Assembly: GCA_947501115.1 (NCBI GenBank)
Contig: CANMVX010000013.1
Coordinates: 1 to 64,000, forward strand
DNA: 64,000 nt
Direction of reading: 5' to 3'
Source: Haliscomenobacteraceae bacterium
GTDB lineage: Bacteria > Bacteroidota > Bacteroidia > Chitinophagales > Saprospiraceae
In this document: positions 34,098 through 44,100 of the stretch, piece after piece
Layout of the letters: every line of letters begins with the position of its first letter
How positions within the stretch are numbered: position 1 is the first letter of the stretch
Made by a program: the position numbers and the translations under genes
Notes under the pieces: generated by a model
Seen by the model: only the letters and a program-made list of their open reading frames with translations
What the model was told of the DNA's origin: nothing
The model's database searches: none

Positions 34098-35441
34098 ATG
34101 ACCATGAATGGAATTAACTATATTATTACAATTTTAGGGACAATAAGTTGTTTGTTATCCTGCGAGGTAGATGAATCTCTGTATCTCGAAAAGGCATCTA
34201 ATCCGGCACACCTGCACAAAGCACAAAAAATGCTAACGGATGTAATGGTGCATGATATTTTTTCACCTCCCGTTGCGAGCAGAATCTATGTTTATTCCAG
34301 TATTGCCGCTTATGAAACAATGGTGGCTGGTAATCCCGGTTTTATTTCATTAGCAGGACAATTAACGGCCTTAGATAAAATTCCATTGCCCAATAAAGAT
34401 CATCAGATTTGTTTTCCAGTTGCTGCCATTCATGCTTATGTAAAGGTAGGTACCAGGCTTATATTTTCTGAAGATAAAATGGACGATTTTATATCGGAAA
34501 TGCACAAAACCTATAAAGAGGCGGGGGTTCCTCAAGGTGTTTTAAATCAATCTAAAAAATATGGTGAAGAAGTGGCCAACCACATCATAGCATGGGCTGA
34601 TAAAGATAATTATAAGCAGACCAGGACTTTCCCTAAATATTCAATAGACGAGGATCCTACTCGCTGGCAGCCTACTCCACCTGCTTATATGGATGCGGTA
34701 GAGCCAAGCTGGAATAAAATTCGCCCTTTTATCATGGAAAAAGCCAATCAATTTGCTCCTCCTCCACCTACACCGTTTAGTTCAGATGTAAACAGTCAGT
34801 TTTACAAAGAAGCTATGGAGGTTTATAATTTAGGTAATGATTCTATTTCGGTGGAGGAAAAAAAGGATATAGCCAGCTTTTGGGATTGTAATCCATTCGT
34901 AAGTCATTTTTCTGGTCATGTCATGTTCGCCACCAAGAAAATTTCACCAGGTGGACATTGGATTGGCATTACAAAATTAGCTGCTGTAAAAGCAAAATTA
35001 GATTTTATGAAGACGGCGGAGGCTTATGCCTGGGTTTCAATAGGATTGGCCGATGCTTTTATTTCTTGCTGGGATGAGAAATACAGATCAGAACTCATAA
35101 GACCTGAAACATACATTAATAAATATATTGACGATAAATGGATGCCAACCCTTCAAACGCCTCCATTTCCTGAATATACCAGTGGTCATAGTGTAGCTTC
35201 TGCTACCTCTGCTGAAATTTTAACTCATTTATTTGGTGAAAATTTTGCTTATGAAGATACGGTCGAAAAGGAGTTTGGCTTGCCAACCAGGAAGTATCAA
35301 TCCTTTAAACAGGCGGCCTCAGAAGCAGCCATGAGTCGATTATGGGGTGGTATCCATTACATGCCAGCTATAACAAATGGTTCTCGGCAAGGGAGTAACC
35401 TGGGTTCGTTTATTGTTAAAACCCTAAAAAGCCAAAAGTAA
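34098..35441 (+). CDS. Vanadium haloperoxidase / PAP2-like phosphatase lipoprotein
   Basis: 447 residues. Lipobox near SCLLSC (Cys22). The C-terminal PAP2 catalytic set is present: KYRSELIRPETY (K......RP), EYTSGHS (PSGH-like with Thr for Pro) and SRLWGGIHY (SR.....H). Bacteroidota proteins of this shape are usually annotated as vanadium-dependent haloperoxidase family, but most are probably phosphatases. Start at 34098 or two codons later. A TAGATTTG -7-like motif is at 34068-34075. Its stop overlaps the start of the transporter gene (TAATG). Confidence 0.85.
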   Translation: MTMNGINYIITILGTISCLLSCEVDESLYLEKASNPAHLHKAQKMLTDVMVHDIFSPPVASRIYVYSSIAAYETMVAGNPGFISLAGQLTALDKIPLPNKDHQICFPVAAIHAYVKVGTRLIFSEDKMDDFISEMHKTYKEAGVPQGVLNQSKKYGEEVANHIIAWADKDNYKQTRTFPKYSIDEDPTRWQPTPPAYMDAVEPSWNKIRPFIMEKANQFAPPPPTPFSSDVNSQFYKEAMEVYNLGNDSISVEEKKDIASFWDCNPFVSHFSGHVMFATKKISPGGHWIGITKLAAVKAKLDFMKTAEAYAWVSIGLADAFISCWDEKYRSELIRPETYINKYIDDKWMPTLQTPPFPEYTSGHSVASATSAEILTHLFGENFAYEDTVEKEFGLPTRKYQSFKQAASEAAMSRLWGGIHYMPAITNGSRQGSNLGSFIVKTLKSQK

Positions 35442-36892
35442 TGGAATTATTGAAAAAATATATTTGGGTACTTCTGGGTCCTGTTTCATTTCTAATAATG
35501 AGTTTCCTGCCCGTCCCAAAGGGTATCACTCCAGAGGCATGGAAGGTGCTGGCGATGGCCTCTTTAATGTTGATTTGGTGGATTTCGGAGGCTGTGCCCA
35601 TTGCGGTTACCTCTCTTTTGCCTTTAGTCTTGCTCCCTTCCATGGGGGTCGCTAAATTAGAGACAGCTGCAGCACCCTATGCCAATCCGGTAGTGTATCT
35701 TTTCATGGGTGGATTTGTCATTGCACTGGCCATGGAAAAGTGGGAACTGCATAAGCGTATTGCGCTTTTTATAGTGAACCTGTCAGGTACCCATGCCAAT
35801 GGAATTATTGGTGGATTTATGATAGCTACGGCCTCCATAAGTATGTGGATAAGTAACACCGCCACGGCGATCATGATGTTACCCATAGGATTGTCGATTA
35901 TAACATTAATGCAAAATCAAGTAGTTACCAGTAAGGAAAATGAAAAGGGGCTTCGAAATTTTTCTATCGCCATGATGTTAGCTATTGCCTATGGTGCAAA
36001 TATTGGTGGTACAGCAACCATCATTGGAACGCCACCGAATGTCGTTTTTGCAGGTTATATGCGGGAAAATTTTAATCTGGAAGTCACTTTTTTAACCTGG
36101 ATGATGATTGGTACGCCGTTCGCTATCATTTTATTGATTTTTGCCTACTTTGTTATTGTTAAAATTTTATTTCCAAATAATCTGGGAGATTTTGGTGGAG
36201 CTAAAGAAATCATTAGTAACGAAATTAAAAGTTTGGGTCCCATGACAGCGGGTGAAAAATTAACCTTATTTGTTTTCGTTTCCACCGCTTTATCCTGGAT
36301 ATTCAGACTACAATTAGATGCCATTTTCCCCTCTCTGAAGTTGTCCGACACCACGATTGCACTTATTGCGGCTATTTCGCTTTTTATTATTCCTGTAAGT
36401 GTAAAAAAGAAGGAGTTCCTTCTCAATTGGTCTGACACGGAGAAAATGCCGTGGGGTATTCTATTGCTTTTTGGAGGAGGTCTCAGTCTTGCCGACGCTT
36501 TGGCTAGTACAGGCATTATCAATGTTATTGGGGAACAATTTAATGGTTTGGATACTGCCGGATGGGTTTTTATTTTAGGGCTAACTACCGTATCTTTATT
36601 TCTCACTGAAGTGATGTCAAACGTTGCTTTAGTGACTATATTCCTTCCTGTTGTCGGTGCAATCGCTGTTGGTGCTGGCATTCCACCCATACAACTATGT
36701 ATTCCGGTAACTATTGCTGCCAGTTGTGCTTTTATGTTTCCTATGTCAACGCCACCTAATGCCATCGTTTTTGCCAGTGGTCGCATAAGCATTGGTCAAA
36801 TGGCAAAGGCAGGTTTTATTTTGAATTTATTGACAATTTTAGTTATTGCTTTTTTAGTCAAATTTCTTTTCCCTTTCGTTCTTGGAAATTAA
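35441..36892 (+). CDS. SLC13 (DASS) family sodium-coupled anion transporter
   Basis: 483 residues, about 11-12 membrane helices. Family marks are SNTATAIMMLPIG (SNT motif), GTPPNVVFAGYM, a second half SNVALVTIFLPV (SNV instead of SNT), and MSTPPNAIVFASG. The repeat structure and length are normal. DASS transporters import di- or tricarboxylates or sulfate with sodium; the substrate is not readable from sequence. Translationally coupled to the preceding lipoprotein gene and 11 bp before the M20 gene. Confidence 0.93.
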   Translation: MELLKKYIWVLLGPVSFLIMSFLPVPKGITPEAWKVLAMASLMLIWWISEAVPIAVTSLLPLVLLPSMGVAKLETAAAPYANPVVYLFMGGFVIALAMEKWELHKRIALFIVNLSGTHANGIIGGFMIATASISMWISNTATAIMMLPIGLSIITLMQNQVVTSKENEKGLRNFSIAMMLAIAYGANIGGTATIIGTPPNVVFAGYMRENFNLEVTFLTWMMIGTPFAIILLIFAYFVIVKILFPNNLGDFGGAKEIISNEIKSLGPMTAGEKLTLFVFVSTALSWIFRLQLDAIFPSLKLSDTTIALIAAISLFIIPVSVKKKEFLLNWSDTEKMPWGILLLFGGGLSLADALASTGIINVIGEQFNGLDTAGWVFILGLTTVSLFLTEVMSNVALVTIFLPVVGAIAVGAGIPPIQLCIPVTIAASCAFMFPMSTPPNAIVFASGRISIGQMAKAGFILNLLTILVIAFLVKFLFPFVLGN

Positions 36893-36903
36893 AATAATTG
36901 AAT

Positions 36904-38115
36904 ATGGATATTTCCATAAAGGAAGTCAAACAAGTTGTTAAGGAGGTAATAGCTGAAATTCAAGCTATTAGAAATCACCTACATCAATATCCCGAACCTT
37001 CTTTTAAAGAGTTTAATACCGCTGCTTTTATTATAGAGAAATTAAGTTCATGGGGTATTTCTCCCGTAACGGGTATGGCTACAACAGGCCTTGTGGTGGT
37101 GATAGAGGGAAATAATCCTTCCCTTCGCACCGTTGCTTTGAGAGCTGATATGGATGCTTTACCTATAAATGAATTGAATGATGTTCCGTATAAATCTGTA
37201 AATGAAGGATTTATGCACGCATGTGGACATGACGTTCATACTGCCTGCTTACTTGGTGCGGTTAAAGTGCTTCATCAACTCAGACATACATTTAATGGTT
37301 CAGTAAAAGCTATTTTTCAACCTGGGGAAGAGCTTTTACCCGGTGGAGCTTCCCTTATGATTGCCGCTGGTGCTTTGAAAAATCCTGAGGTGAATGTTAT
37401 CTTCGGTCAACATGTTTTTCCTGATCTTCCTGTCGGAAAAGTTGGCTTTAGATCGGGTCAGTATATGGCTTCCTGTGATGAGATTTATATGACAATAAAA
37501 GGGGTAGGAGGTCACGGTGCCATGCCTCATCGCTGTGTTGATCCCATTTTAATAAGTGCTCACCTTATTATTGCCTTGCAACAAGTGGTGAGTAGGACGA
37601 TAAATCCGATTATTCCAGCAGTACTTACCATTGGGAAAATTGAATCCGTCGGTGGAGCAACTAATGTTATTCCTGATCAGGTTTTGCTAAAAGGTACTTT
37701 CCGCACCTTAGATGAAAGAGAAAGATTTGCCGCCCATGAAAAGATTAGGAAAATTGCCTTCTCTATCGTTGAAGGAATGGGTGGGGAACTAGACCTACGG
37801 CTGGAAGTGGGTTATCCTGCCCTGGTTAATGATGCAGAGGTGACAGATTTGGCAAAAAGATCAGCCATAGCTTTTTTGGGCGCTGAAAATGTGGTCGATA
37901 TTCCTATTCGTATGACCGCGGAAGATTTTTCTTACTACAGTCAGGTCGTTCCCAGCTGTTTTTATCGATTAGGTACTTCCTCGCCTGATGGAAAATTTAA
38001 CCATCCAGTTCATACGCCTTATTTCGATATTGATAAAGATGCATTGGAAATAGGTGTCGGTCTTTTCGTTTGGATTGCTTTGAATAATCTCGACCAATCT
38101 CTGAAAAATGAATGA
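36904..38115 (+). CDS. M20 family metallo-amidohydrolase
   Basis: 403 residues. Two-metal exopeptidase or N-acyl-amino-acid/indole-acetyl-amino-acid hydrolase type. Visible motifs: ADMDALPINE, HACGHDVHTACLLG (metal His/Asp), FQPGEELLPGGA (catalytic Glu), GGHGAMPH and the final metal His in FNHPVHTP. I start at the ATG at 36904 (MDISIKEV); a TTG two codons earlier is possible. Third gene of the lipoprotein-transporter-hydrolase run, which suggests uptake and cleavage of an acylated or conjugated small molecule. Confidence 0.92.
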   Translation: MDISIKEVKQVVKEVIAEIQAIRNHLHQYPEPSFKEFNTAAFIIEKLSSWGISPVTGMATTGLVVVIEGNNPSLRTVALRADMDALPINELNDVPYKSVNEGFMHACGHDVHTACLLGAVKVLHQLRHTFNGSVKAIFQPGEELLPGGASLMIAAGALKNPEVNVIFGQHVFPDLPVGKVGFRSGQYMASCDEIYMTIKGVGGHGAMPHRCVDPILISAHLIIALQQVVSRTINPIIPAVLTIGKIESVGGATNVIPDQVLLKGTFRTLDERERFAAHEKIRKIAFSIVEGMGGELDLRLEVGYPALVNDAEVTDLAKRSAIAFLGAENVVDIPIRMTAEDFSYYSQVVPSCFYRLGTSSPDGKFNHPVHTPYFDIDKDALEIGVGLFVWIALNNLDQSLKNE

Positions 38116-38202
38116 TTATTAACGGGTAGCAAGGTCACCACTTCACAGAGCTATTGGCTTGAAATTTAGTAAATAACTGGCTCGCTCTCCCTTTTCATTT
38201 AT

Positions 38203-38340
38203 TTAGCAAAAATCTATAATGCCTGTTTTATAATATTTTGCCAGGATTTCCTTGTCAAAGTAGATAGGATTTTTATCATTCACATCATTTACTGTCAGTG
38301 TGAATGGAAATGCTTTCAAGTCTGTGTCTGTTATTCTTAA
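38203..38340 (-). pseudogene. Possible remnant of a coding sequence
   Basis: Forty-five codons open on the minus strand end at a TAA (38203-38205). The translation has protein-like composition (KAFPFTLTVNDVNDKNP, then IYFDKEILAKYYKTG) although no suitable start codon lies in frame. An ATG at 38361-38363 is in another frame. No family recognised. It may be a decayed gene end in the 350-bp gap between two plus-strand operons. Confidence 0.25.
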
Positions 38341-38397
38341 TCACACCAAAGGATTAATGCCATAAAATGATATTTACATATAACATATTTAATAAAA

Positions 38398-38450
38398 ATG
38401 TAATATGTATAATATATTACATATATTTGTAATATGAATAAGTAATATGT
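38398..38450 (+). promoter_or_regulatory. Promoter with operator-like palindrome and repeated half-sites
   Basis: ATGTAATAT (38398-38406) and ATATTACAT (38414-38422) form a perfect inverted repeat with a 7-bp spacer. The core GTAATATG recurs at 38400-38407, 38429-38436 and 38442-38449. TATATTTG at 38422-38429, a full -7 match, overlaps the right arm and the second half-site. There is no TTG at the expected -33 position, as expected for an activator- or repressor-controlled promoter. The ATG at 38466 follows about 30 nt after the predicted start. The rest of the 38116-38397 gap shows only the possible gene remnant. Confidence 0.55.
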
Positions 38451-38465
38451 AAATTATTGAAGGCT

Positions 38466-39743
38466 ATGGCAACTATACTACTAATTGACGACGAGGCAAG
38501 TATTCGCAGGACATTAAAAGAAATTTTGGAATTTGAAAAATATCAGGTTCTTGAGGCTCCCGATGGATTTTCTGCCATAGATATTTTTAAAAAATCAGCT
38601 ATTGACATAGTCCTTTTAGATATCAAAATGCCTAAAATGGATGGCCTGGAAGTTTTGGATTTTCTCCAGGAAATTAATCCGGAAGTACCTGTTATCATGA
38701 TCTCTGGCCATGGTAACATTGATACTGCGGTTGAGGCTGTCAAAAAAGGGGCCTTTGACTATATTTCTAAACCACCTGATTTAAACAGATTATTGATTAC
38801 CCTGCGGAATGCACAGGAGAGACATTCCCTGGTAGTAGAAACAAAATCTCTAAAGAGGAAGATTTCAAGGGCTGGTTTACAGGACATCATTGGCGATTGT
38901 CCACAAATAATAGCGGTAAAAGAAACCATACAGCAAATTGCTCCATCGGAGGCCAGGGTACTCATTACAGGGCCAAATGGTTCGGGTAAAGAATTGGTTG
39001 CCAAATGGATACATGAAGGTAGCCAAAGAAATAATGCCTCATTAATTGAAGTAAATTGTGCTGCTATTCCTTCCGAATTGATAGAAAGCGAGTTGTTTGG
39101 ACACGAGAAGGGATCTTTTACTTCGGCCCACAAGCAAAAGTTAGGGAAATTTGAACAAGCACACGGTGGAACACTTTTTCTGGATGAGATTGGAGATATG
39201 AGTTTATCAGCTCAGGCAAAGGTATTGAGAGTACTGCAAGAGAATACGCTTTCCAGAGTTGGAGGTGAAAAGGATATTAAGGTAGATGTTAGAATCATTG
39301 CCGCAACAAACAAGGATTTGCATGAGGAAATTGCGGCAGGTCGGTTTAGAGAGGATTTATATCACCGGTTAGCTGTTATTGTATTGCCTGTGCCAGCATT
39401 ATGCGATAGGAGAGAGGACATTCCCGCTTTAATTGATCATTTCATAAAAATTGTTTGTAAAGAATATGGCATTCCATGTAAAAAAATAGAAAAGGATGCG
39501 GTGAATACTTTGACAAAGCTTCCCTGGACTGGAAACATCAGGGAACTTCGGAACGTAATTGAAAGGCTTATAATATTAAGTCAACATAAAATTACGCCAA
39601 CTGAGGTTGAAAAATATGTAATTCCTGTTTCATTTTCAAGGGTGAAAAATCAAAACTGGTTGAATTCATTTACCTCTGCCGAGGAGGCTCACCGATATAT
39701 AGACAAACATTTTCAATGGAGTGTAAAAGAATATTCCGTTTAA
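38466..39743 (+). CDS. Response regulator with sigma-54 activator AAA+ domain, no DNA-binding domain
   Basis: 425 residues from the ATG at 38466 (MATILLIDDEAS). Receiver domain (1-120): D8/D9 acidic pocket, phosphoacceptor D52 in LLDIKMPKMDG, and Lys in YISKPPD. AAA+ domain (about 140-375): Walker A GPNGSGKE, ELFGHEKGSFTSAH, GGTLFLDEIGDMSLSAQAK, and TGNIRELRNVIERL. The sigma-54 contact loop reads GSFTSA where GAFTGA is usual. The C-terminus (about 380-425) has no Fis-type helix-turn-helix. I recall similar DBD-less NtrC-like proteins in Bacteroidota, so this is probably native. No histidine kinase gene is adjacent. Confidence 0.92.
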   Translation: MATILLIDDEASIRRTLKEILEFEKYQVLEAPDGFSAIDIFKKSAIDIVLLDIKMPKMDGLEVLDFLQEINPEVPVIMISGHGNIDTAVEAVKKGAFDYISKPPDLNRLLITLRNAQERHSLVVETKSLKRKISRAGLQDIIGDCPQIIAVKETIQQIAPSEARVLITGPNGSGKELVAKWIHEGSQRNNASLIEVNCAAIPSELIESELFGHEKGSFTSAHKQKLGKFEQAHGGTLFLDEIGDMSLSAQAKVLRVLQENTLSRVGGEKDIKVDVRIIAATNKDLHEEIAAGRFREDLYHRLAVIVLPVPALCDRREDIPALIDHFIKIVCKEYGIPCKKIEKDAVNTLTKLPWTGNIRELRNVIERLIILSQHKITPTEVEKYVIPVSFSRVKNQNWLNSFTSAEEAHRYIDKHFQWSVKEYSV

Positions 39744-39798
39744 ACTTAGCTTGCTTTCATGTTGTTATACGTAGTTGTAAACGTAAAAAAGATATAAC

Positions 39799-40527
39799 AT
39801 GACAACATCTCATGAGGAAAATGAAAATAAAAGGTTAAAACAATACGAAGAATCCATAAAAGCGGAAAATTCGTGGACTATGTTTAAGGTTCTTTCAGAA
39901 TTTGTAGAAGGATTCGATAGGTTAAACAAGGTTGGTCCTTGTGTTTCTATCTTTGGTTCCGCCAGAACAAAACCTGATCATCCAAATTATAAATTAGCCG
40001 AGGTTATTGCTAAAAGATTAACTGATGAAGGATTCGGAGTTATCACAGGTGGAGGTCCCGGGGTAATGGAAGCCGGAAATAAGGGGGCTTATGAAAATGG
40101 GGGGATTTCGGTTGGATTAAATATTGACCTTCCTTTCGAACAAAATAACAATCCGTACATCGATCATGATAAAAATATAGATTTTCGCTTTTTCTTTGTC
40201 AGAAAGGTTATGTTCGTTAAATATGCACAGGCTTTCGTTGTTTTACCAGGTGGATTTGGTACACTCGATGAGTTATTTGAGGTGTTAACCCTTGTTCAGA
40301 CTAAAAAAATTGTCCCCGTCCCTGTTATTTTGGTAGGTCGATCATATTGGACCGGTTTAAAGGACTGGATAACCTCAGTGATGCTTGAAAAGGCAAATAA
40401 TATTAATGCTGCAGATTTGGACCTAATTCCTATCGTTGATGAACCAGATGAGATTATGCAAATAATCAATGAATTTTATGCCGAAAAAGGGAAATTGGGA
40501 TTCAAATACCGAATGGATCAGCGTTAA
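39799..40527 (+). CDS. LOG family protein (TIGR00730), putative nucleotide phosphoribohydrolase
   Basis: 242 residues, Rossmann-like lysine-decarboxylase-fold protein. Motifs: CVSIFGSART, GGGPGVMEAGNKGAYENGG, and LPGGFGTLDELFEVLT (PGGxGTxxE active-site motif). LOG enzymes release bases from nucleoside 5'-monophosphates (cytokinin activation in plants; purine salvage in bacteria). It is 55 bp after the sigma-54 activator gene and may be cotranscribed. Confidence 0.93.
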   Translation: MTTSHEENENKRLKQYEESIKAENSWTMFKVLSEFVEGFDRLNKVGPCVSIFGSARTKPDHPNYKLAEVIAKRLTDEGFGVITGGGPGVMEAGNKGAYENGGISVGLNIDLPFEQNNNPYIDHDKNIDFRFFFVRKVMFVKYAQAFVVLPGGFGTLDELFEVLTLVQTKKIVPVPVILVGRSYWTGLKDWITSVMLEKANNINAADLDLIPIVDEPDEIMQIINEFYAEKGKLGFKYRMDQR

Positions 40528-40541
40528 AAGTTCAATATTAA

Positions 40542-40567
40542 CTGCCATGCCAATAATGGTGTGGCAG
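40542..40567. terminator. Inverted repeat between convergent genes
   Basis: CTGCCATGCCA and TGGTGTGGCAG form a stem (6 bp, a TG/TG mismatch, then 3 bp) with loop ATAA. No T run, so a weak bidirectional terminator at best. Confidence 0.4.
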
Positions 40568-40573
40568 CCAATG

Positions 40574-41146
40574 TCAGGGAATAATTTCAATACCAAAGTC
40601 CGATACTAATCCAATGAGACCAGAGGTGGAAAACTTCGCCTTTTTTATCTGGTTTTTTAAAGGGTTAATATGATAATTTATGGCTTTAGTAAAATCGGCG
40701 CCTTGCAGATTAGATTGGTCGAATGAGCTATTTGAAAAATCGCAACCATCAAATACTGCGTTTATAGCGGTTATTCCAGTGAAATCAGATTCTTTTAGAT
40801 CGCAATCTTTAAAATGAATATTTTCCAGATTCATTCCATAAAAGGAGGTATAATGCATCTGGCAGGTATCAAAGTTCATTTCCAGCATAAATGACGGGCA
40901 AAATTCAAAATGGATACCGTTTAATTTACAGGTATTAAAAGTTACACCTTTTAAGACAGTGGATTTTATAGAGACATTATTTAAATCACATTGGGAAAAT
41001 ATACAGTCAATAAAAATAGTTTTTTCAAATGAAACGGAGGATAAAATGCAGCCATCAAACAGACAGTTTTCGAATTCATTTCCAGACAGAAAAAGGTTAT
41101 CTATTTCAGCCTGAGAAAAAGATTTATCAAAAAAAAATTCCTTCAT
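40574..41146 (-). CDS. Pentapeptide-repeat protein
   Basis: 190 residues made largely of pentapeptide units of the A(D/N)LxX type with many Phe/Cys-Asp positions (FENCLFDGCILSSVSFEKTIF, NLENIHFKDCDLKESDFTG), predicted to form a right-handed quadrilateral beta helix. No signal peptide or fused domain. Some members protect gyrase, but nothing here shows that function. The next gene on this strand ends 1 bp upstream of its start. Confidence 0.9.
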   Translation of the reverse strand: MKEFFFDKSFSQAEIDNLFLSGNEFENCLFDGCILSSVSFEKTIFIDCIFSQCDLNNVSIKSTVLKGVTFNTCKLNGIHFEFCPSFMLEMNFDTCQMHYTSFYGMNLENIHFKDCDLKESDFTGITAINAVFDGCDFSNSSFDQSNLQGADFTKAINYHINPLKNQIKKAKFSTSGLIGLVSDFGIEIIP

Positions 41147-41147
41147 T

Positions 41148-44100
41148 TTATTTTTTCAAGGTTATCAGATAGGAAATCAAATCCCTTAATTGAGATTTAT
41201 CCAATACATCTTTCATACTCATCATACCTGAGGGAAGCATCTCCATTTCTTTAATGGCAGCCCTTTTTATAATTCTGGGAGGATTGTTTCCTATTTTCAG
41301 GGTCAGTTCCGAAGCAGTTTCAGCGCTAACTATACCTGATAATTCTTCACCATCCTTCAGTGACAGTATGACGACGCCATAACCTGGAGAAATACTGGCA
41401 TTGGGATTAATTACAGACGTTAGTAATTCCTCTCTACTTAAGCGATCAGCAATGTGTTCCAATGGTGGACCTACCATGCCCCCTTTACCATTAACAGCAT
41501 GACAACGAAGACATTGAGCAGCTTCATTTCTTATAAACAGCTCTTTTCCTATTTCAGCAATACCGCCAAACAAAGTAGCTTGGTAGGCGAGTAAATCATT
41601 ATTACGCCACTTTTTTTGTTGATTGGTAAGTTTAGTTTTAAGGGACGAAAAAGTGCTTGTTTCAATGGCATTAAAAACGTCTAAATGAAGCGCTGGATCT
41701 AAGGTATTTTTGAGAGCCAAATATAGATATTTTGATAATATTTTCTCCGCCTTGGTATGTGTCATTGCCCCTAATGCAGCAATGGCATTCTGTTTTTCGC
41801 TAATATTAGTTTGTCCATCAATGAGCTTTTCAAGCATTTGTGCTTGTTTAACAGGGGGAAAGTTAACTTTATTTATATTTGCTAACGCGATTCGTCTTAA
41901 TGTGGACAGACTATCAGATAAAGCCAGCGAAAAGGCATCTGGCAAATATTTACTGTTCATCTCCAGTAGCGCATGTAACGCTTCCTGTCTGGCATATTTA
42001 TTAGATTCATTATTTTTCAGGATAGAAAATATAAATTCTTCTCCTTTTTGGTATTTTAATCGACCAGCCGCTTTTATCATTGCCGCACCAAAAGGGTGGT
42101 ATGCGTCTTTTTTCAAGGATTTTAAGATAGGTTCGAAGGCAAGGTGTGCGTCGTCGATTTTGTGACTTTGGTTTATTTGGGGTCTGTAATAATTATCTAC
42201 TCTATCTACAACAGGTGGTTTTGTCCAATAACCGAGTGCCCATAAAGCGTCCAGTCGCATTGGATCATTATTTTTAGTGTTCAAGATAAACTGGCTTAAT
42301 CTTTGCGCACATTCTTTGGAGCCAGTTCTCAGATTTGCGTTAATTACCCTACGTAAAAAAACTTCACTTTGGCAAGACGAACGATTGAGTGTGGCTGCCA
42401 GAAAAGGGATAGCCTCGGGAATAGATAAATCGTCATTAATAGCACGGGCAACTTCCTCCAGGACCATTTGGTTATTATCCTTCAAGAAGGCAGTAATTCC
42501 AGGGCTTTTAAGCATTCTAAGAGCTACTACACTACCAATACGAACATATTCGGAAGGATGATTAAACAACTGGATGATTTCTTTCTCTGCATGTATTTTT
42601 GAGAGGGCATAGATAATGGTATGCCTTAAATGGGGGTCATTTTCTTTTTTTTCAGCCAGTAACCTAACTAATAGAGGGAGTTCTTTTTTTGACCCTACTT
42701 TCCCTAAAGCCTCAATGGCTCTGCCTTGTACTTGGGCATCTTTGTCGAAAATGAGTTTCCTTAAGCTTATTAATGAGGGTTTATAACTTGCTTCACCTAA
42801 TATTTTAGCGGTTTGCGCCCTAACTTGTCCTGAAGGATCAGCTAACAAGGGAAGCATATTTTTCATTAAATGATAATCTTTTCTGCCTAATTGTCCGAGT
42901 CCCCAGATACCGTGTAAACGACCTAAAAGATTAGCCTTTTTATTCTTAGCCAAGGCTAATAAATCCTTTGATTTTTTTTGTTTTACGAGTTCAAACTGGG
43001 CTGCTAAACGTATTCTTTGGTCTCCAAAGCTTAACCATTCTATTAATTGAGGAATAGACTGATTTGACATTCCCTTAGCAAGGATGCGCTGTGTTTTTAA
43101 TCTGAGCGGATGTTTTTGATCTTTAACATCCAATACCCAGATCCGACCTTCCGTTTTTTTATCGTAACTATCTTTCCAATCATTGATAAAAAGAGATCCA
43201 TTGGGGGCAAAAGCTATTCCTGTAGGAACAATACCGCCAACGAGATCCACTTCCTTTTCCAAAGAAAAGGACGAACCCTTTGGCTTTAGGGTAAAGGCCA
43301 GAATTTTTGAATTGGCAGAAGAACCCGTAAAAAAGGAGGCAAAAAAATGATTCTCCCATTTTGTGCCTAAGGCAGATCCGGGATTAAATTTTAGTCCGGC
43401 GGGACCATCATAAGCCAGGGCAATCGGTGGAAGAAGATAGGCCGCCTGCCCTGGGAAATGGGGTAAGCTCAATTTCTCGTCCATCCAGACTTTGTACTTT
43501 TCATTAGGTTGATCATATTTCCCATACTGCCAGTTGAGTCTCCAACCAGTATCGGAACCTTCCAGAATATGAACATATCTTTCATTTTCGCCCGGATGAT
43601 CGCCATCGTTATCTACACTCATCAGGTTTCCAAAGGCGTCAAAAGCAATTTCATGGGTATTTCTCAGACCATGGGCAAAAACCTCGAAATTAGAACCATC
43701 CGGGTCACATCTCATGACAGCCCCTTCGTTTGGATAGTGCCATCTTTTTCCATCTGGCCCTGTAACATCCAAACCATGATCACCAATGGACCAGTATAAT
43801 TTTCCGTCAACTCCTATGGTTAAACCGGACATATCATGACCGGCAAAGCCAATGTGAGTCCCAAAACCTTTTGCCAGGGAGGTGATTTTATCTGCTTTAA
43901 AATCTTTATTAGCATCGGAAACTTCCCAAAGACTTGGATTTGCGGTAACATACATTTTTCCATCATGAGCTAAAACGCCACCAGCAACACCACCTAAAAG
44001 ATCATTGAATCCCTCTGCAAATGTCTGGGAATGATCAGCCTGACCATCATTATCTTCATCCCAAATACGCCGTATGCTCTCCTTTTGTACCTCAAGATCG

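Noticed and set aside
38371..38450. Replication origin suggested by the AT-rich repeats
   Set aside because: I saw no cluster of DnaA boxes (TTATCCACA-like), no dnaA/dnaN neighbours, and the repeats coincide with a promoter -7 element.
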